Of a stretch of DNA of 64,000 nt, positions 62,820-64,000 are shown piece by piece; within the stretch, counting starts at the first letter, position 1, and each line of letters begins with the position of its first letter. This stretch comes from Lawsonibacter asaccharolyticus (GTDB lineage: Bacteria > Bacillota > Clostridia > Oscillospirales > Oscillospiraceae). Both the position numbers and the translations under genes were made by a program. The notes under the pieces were generated by a model that was not told the origin of the DNA, did not search any database, and saw nothing but the letters and a program-made list of their open reading frames with translations. The stretch lies in contig BFBT01000002.1 of assembly GCA_003112755.1 (NCBI GenBank), forward strand, positions 62,001 through 126,000. Reading direction: 5' to 3'.

Positions 62820-63095
62820 TCGGCAAAAGAAAGCCGTCAACTGCCCCGACCCATAAAGGGTACGGGGCTTGTTAAGGGCCCTAACCCTCCATAGTTTCCA
62901 GGGCTTGTAGCTCATCGCATTTGGTCCTTGCGTCGCTCCCGAAGGAGTGCTCCCAAGCGCCGCTTTTACATGCGGTACCTGCGGTACAGCAGGCCTATGG
63001 CTACATCGCCGGGTGGTTGACAACACCCGTTTTTTGGTCCCGCCAGGATGTACCCGGCAGGAATATGTGTTTCTCGAACCGGCCTAGCCTTTTGG
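62820..63095 (-). ncRNA. TnpB guide RNA region, second type, copy 2
   Basis: Minus strand: same sequence as 45984-46244 with few changes, ending GGGGCAGTTGAC at 62836. Guide position: GGCTTTCTTTTGCCGA, part of the long repeat. Confidence 0.65.
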
Positions 63096-64000
63096 CTAGG
63101 CCAGTTTGGCTTCTCCGGGGCCACTCGCATCTGCGGCAGCAGGAGCAGGCTTCGGCAGTACAAACTTAGGCTCTGGGTCGCCTGCTGCGTACATCCGTCC
63201 CAGATAATGGATGTTCATGGCGCCCGCCCGGTCGTCGTTGGTGCGGTAGCCGCAGGCGTCGCAGACATATTCATGGGTCTCGCGGTGGCGGTTTGATTTA
63301 AGGATGCGGCCACACCTGGGGCAGCGCTGGGAGGTGTACTTGGGCAAGACCTTCAGCACCTCGGCTCCGGCCAGCTGCGCCTTGTAGCTGAGGAATTGCT
63401 CGTACTGATAGAACGCCCAGGAGTGCAGTTCCCGGTTGCCCTTCGCGTCACGCTGGTTGCCCTCCGCGAAGCTGATGCCCGCCAGGTCCTCTACTACAAA
63501 GAGGGTGCCGGCGCCATATTCGGAGACGAGTGCCTTCGTGAGGCAATGATTAACATCCCTCATCCAGCGGTTCTCTCGTCCCGAAATGCGCTTCAGCGCC
63601 CGCTTTGCAGATTTGGTGCCCCTGGACTGCAGTTCGACCCGTACATCTGCAAAGGATTGCCGATTTTCCATGATCTCCCTGCCGGAGACAAAGGAGGTTT
63701 TGCCCTTTTCATCATAGCTGACAGAGAGGAACCTGATGCCGCGGTCGATGCCAACAATATGGGCATAGCTGTCCAGCTCAGCCAGGGTGGCGTCATCCAC
63801 TTCCCGGGTCGCCGGGATATGGAGGTACCACTCACCCAGGAGGCTCACCAGTTTGCCGGTACCGAAGGTCCAGCTGCCGTCGAAGAAGCCGGCAAAGCAC
63901 TCAGGCGCGTCATAGGACATGATGGCCCGCTTGCCCAGCGTATTCACGGAGATTTTGTTTCCCTTCTGGGCAAAGCTGTAGTCCCGGTTGCGCACCAGGT
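63096..64000 (-). CDS. tnpB: TnpB RNA-guided nuclease, second type, copy 2 (5' end outside window)
   Basis: The visible 301 codons correspond to residues 127 to the end of the 44706 TnpB and differ at few positions (for example VQKG/AQKG, IPVTREADAAAL/IPATREVDDATL, LTGI/LAGI). The frame is still open at the window edge. D, E and D of the RuvC site and all four zinc cysteines are kept. The gene ends with the same Pro/Ala-rich tail and TAG stop. Together with its guide RNA region it is a second full-looking element on the opposite strand, 17 kb away. Confidence 0.92.
   Translation of the reverse strand, partial: LVRNRDYSFAQKGNKISVNTLGKRAIMSYDAPECFAGFFDGSWTFGTGKLVSLLGEWYLHIPATREVDDATLAELDSYAHIVGIDRGIRFLSVSYDEKGKTSFVSGREIMENRQSFADVRVELQSRGTKSAKRALKRISGRENRWMRDVNHCLTKALVSEYGAGTLFVVEDLAGISFAEGNQRDAKGNRELHSWAFYQYEQFLSYKAQLAGAEVLKVLPKYTSQRCPRCGRILKSNRHRETHEYVCDACGYRTNDDRAGAMNIHYLGRMYAAGDPEPKFVLPKPAPAAADASGPGEAKLA

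Larger units (their letters stand above)
61575..62835. repeat. Long non-coding repeat, inverted partner of 13585-14600
   Basis: On the minus strand from 62832 it repeats the order seen at 13585: CTTTTGCCGAACGCCCC, CGGTCATAAACCA, CGTCAAAAACCG, CCGGCGACGGTGAAGCC, then tandem CCGACCCA/CAACCAATCCATCA units (62100-62270) and AT-rich iteron-like AATATGC/ATAATATGC units (62033-62071, 61580-61700). A left arm of the inverted-repeat family (61894) and a TnpB copy (62836) are inserted in or next to it. Confidence 0.6.

Noticed and set aside
13585..62835. CRISPR array
   Set aside because: Repeats here are degenerate, unevenly spaced or palindromic; no regular repeat-spacer pattern and no cas1/cas2. IscB and TnpB proteins are transposon-type.

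Overview
The window is a GC-moderate, gene-dense stretch of a very large mobile replicon, most likely a huge phage or phage-plasmid of a gut Bacillota (Clostridia). The reasons are Gram-positive ribosome binding sites and signal peptides, a class D-like sortase, SLH-type surface proteins, a replicon-encoded DnaE polymerase, an HU protein, an RNA ligase and about 20 tRNA genes. No capsid, tail, integrase or ribosomal gene is visible, so 'phage' is inference from the gene set, not from structural genes.

Layout. 1-6.6 kb: end of a DnaE gene, then three secreted or membrane proteins ending in a sortase. 6.7-8.0 kb: a frameshifted Rpn-type nuclease/transposase gene bracketed by the two arms of an inverted-repeat element. 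8.1-10.4 kb: a SUV3-like helicase. 10.6-13.6 kb: two secreted SLH plus zinc-protease proteins and a small membrane protein. 13.6-14.6 kb: non-coding repeat DNA with an iteron cluster, present again in inverted, diverged form at 61.6-62.8 kb. 14.9-18.7 kb: an acidic gene and its amber-interrupted paralogue, with an IscB and its omega-RNA inserted at a third copy of the same gene start. 19.6-24.8, 34.8-37.0 and 39.8-42.0 kb: three tandem arrays, 14 genes in all, of one unrecognised paralogous family whose C-terminal module looks like an Sm/Hfq fold. 26.1-34.4 kb: tRNA genes, an RNA ligase, a MATE transporter and a TnpB element. 37.4-39.3 kb: a phage-type small protein, a SpoT-like HD hydrolase and two DUF4262-like proteins. 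42.3-49.7 kb: small regulatory, membrane and unknown genes. 44.7-63.1 kb: many IS200/IS605-type elements (five tnpB-like genes here, six in the window), one free-standing IS200 tnpA, one IS110 element, a metallophosphoesterase and HU.

Three things stand out. (1) A family of about 280-340 bp inverted-repeat elements, with single arms, recurs at least 16 times in the gaps between genes; ends read TCTTTTTTAACGAAGAAA, and one pair of arms brackets the rpn gene. (2) The 14-member GWRPVLEP/Sm-like paralogue arrays. (3) A dense layer of RNA-guided systems (IscB, six TnpB-like genes of which one has lost the last RuvC aspartate, and an IS110 with a candidate bridge RNA), several with readable insertion junctions. 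Transcription signals are also unusual: many start regions share TGCATATAAT with an AAAATAT box 17 bases upstream instead of TTGACA. All functional statements rest on motif reading by eye; no database search was possible.
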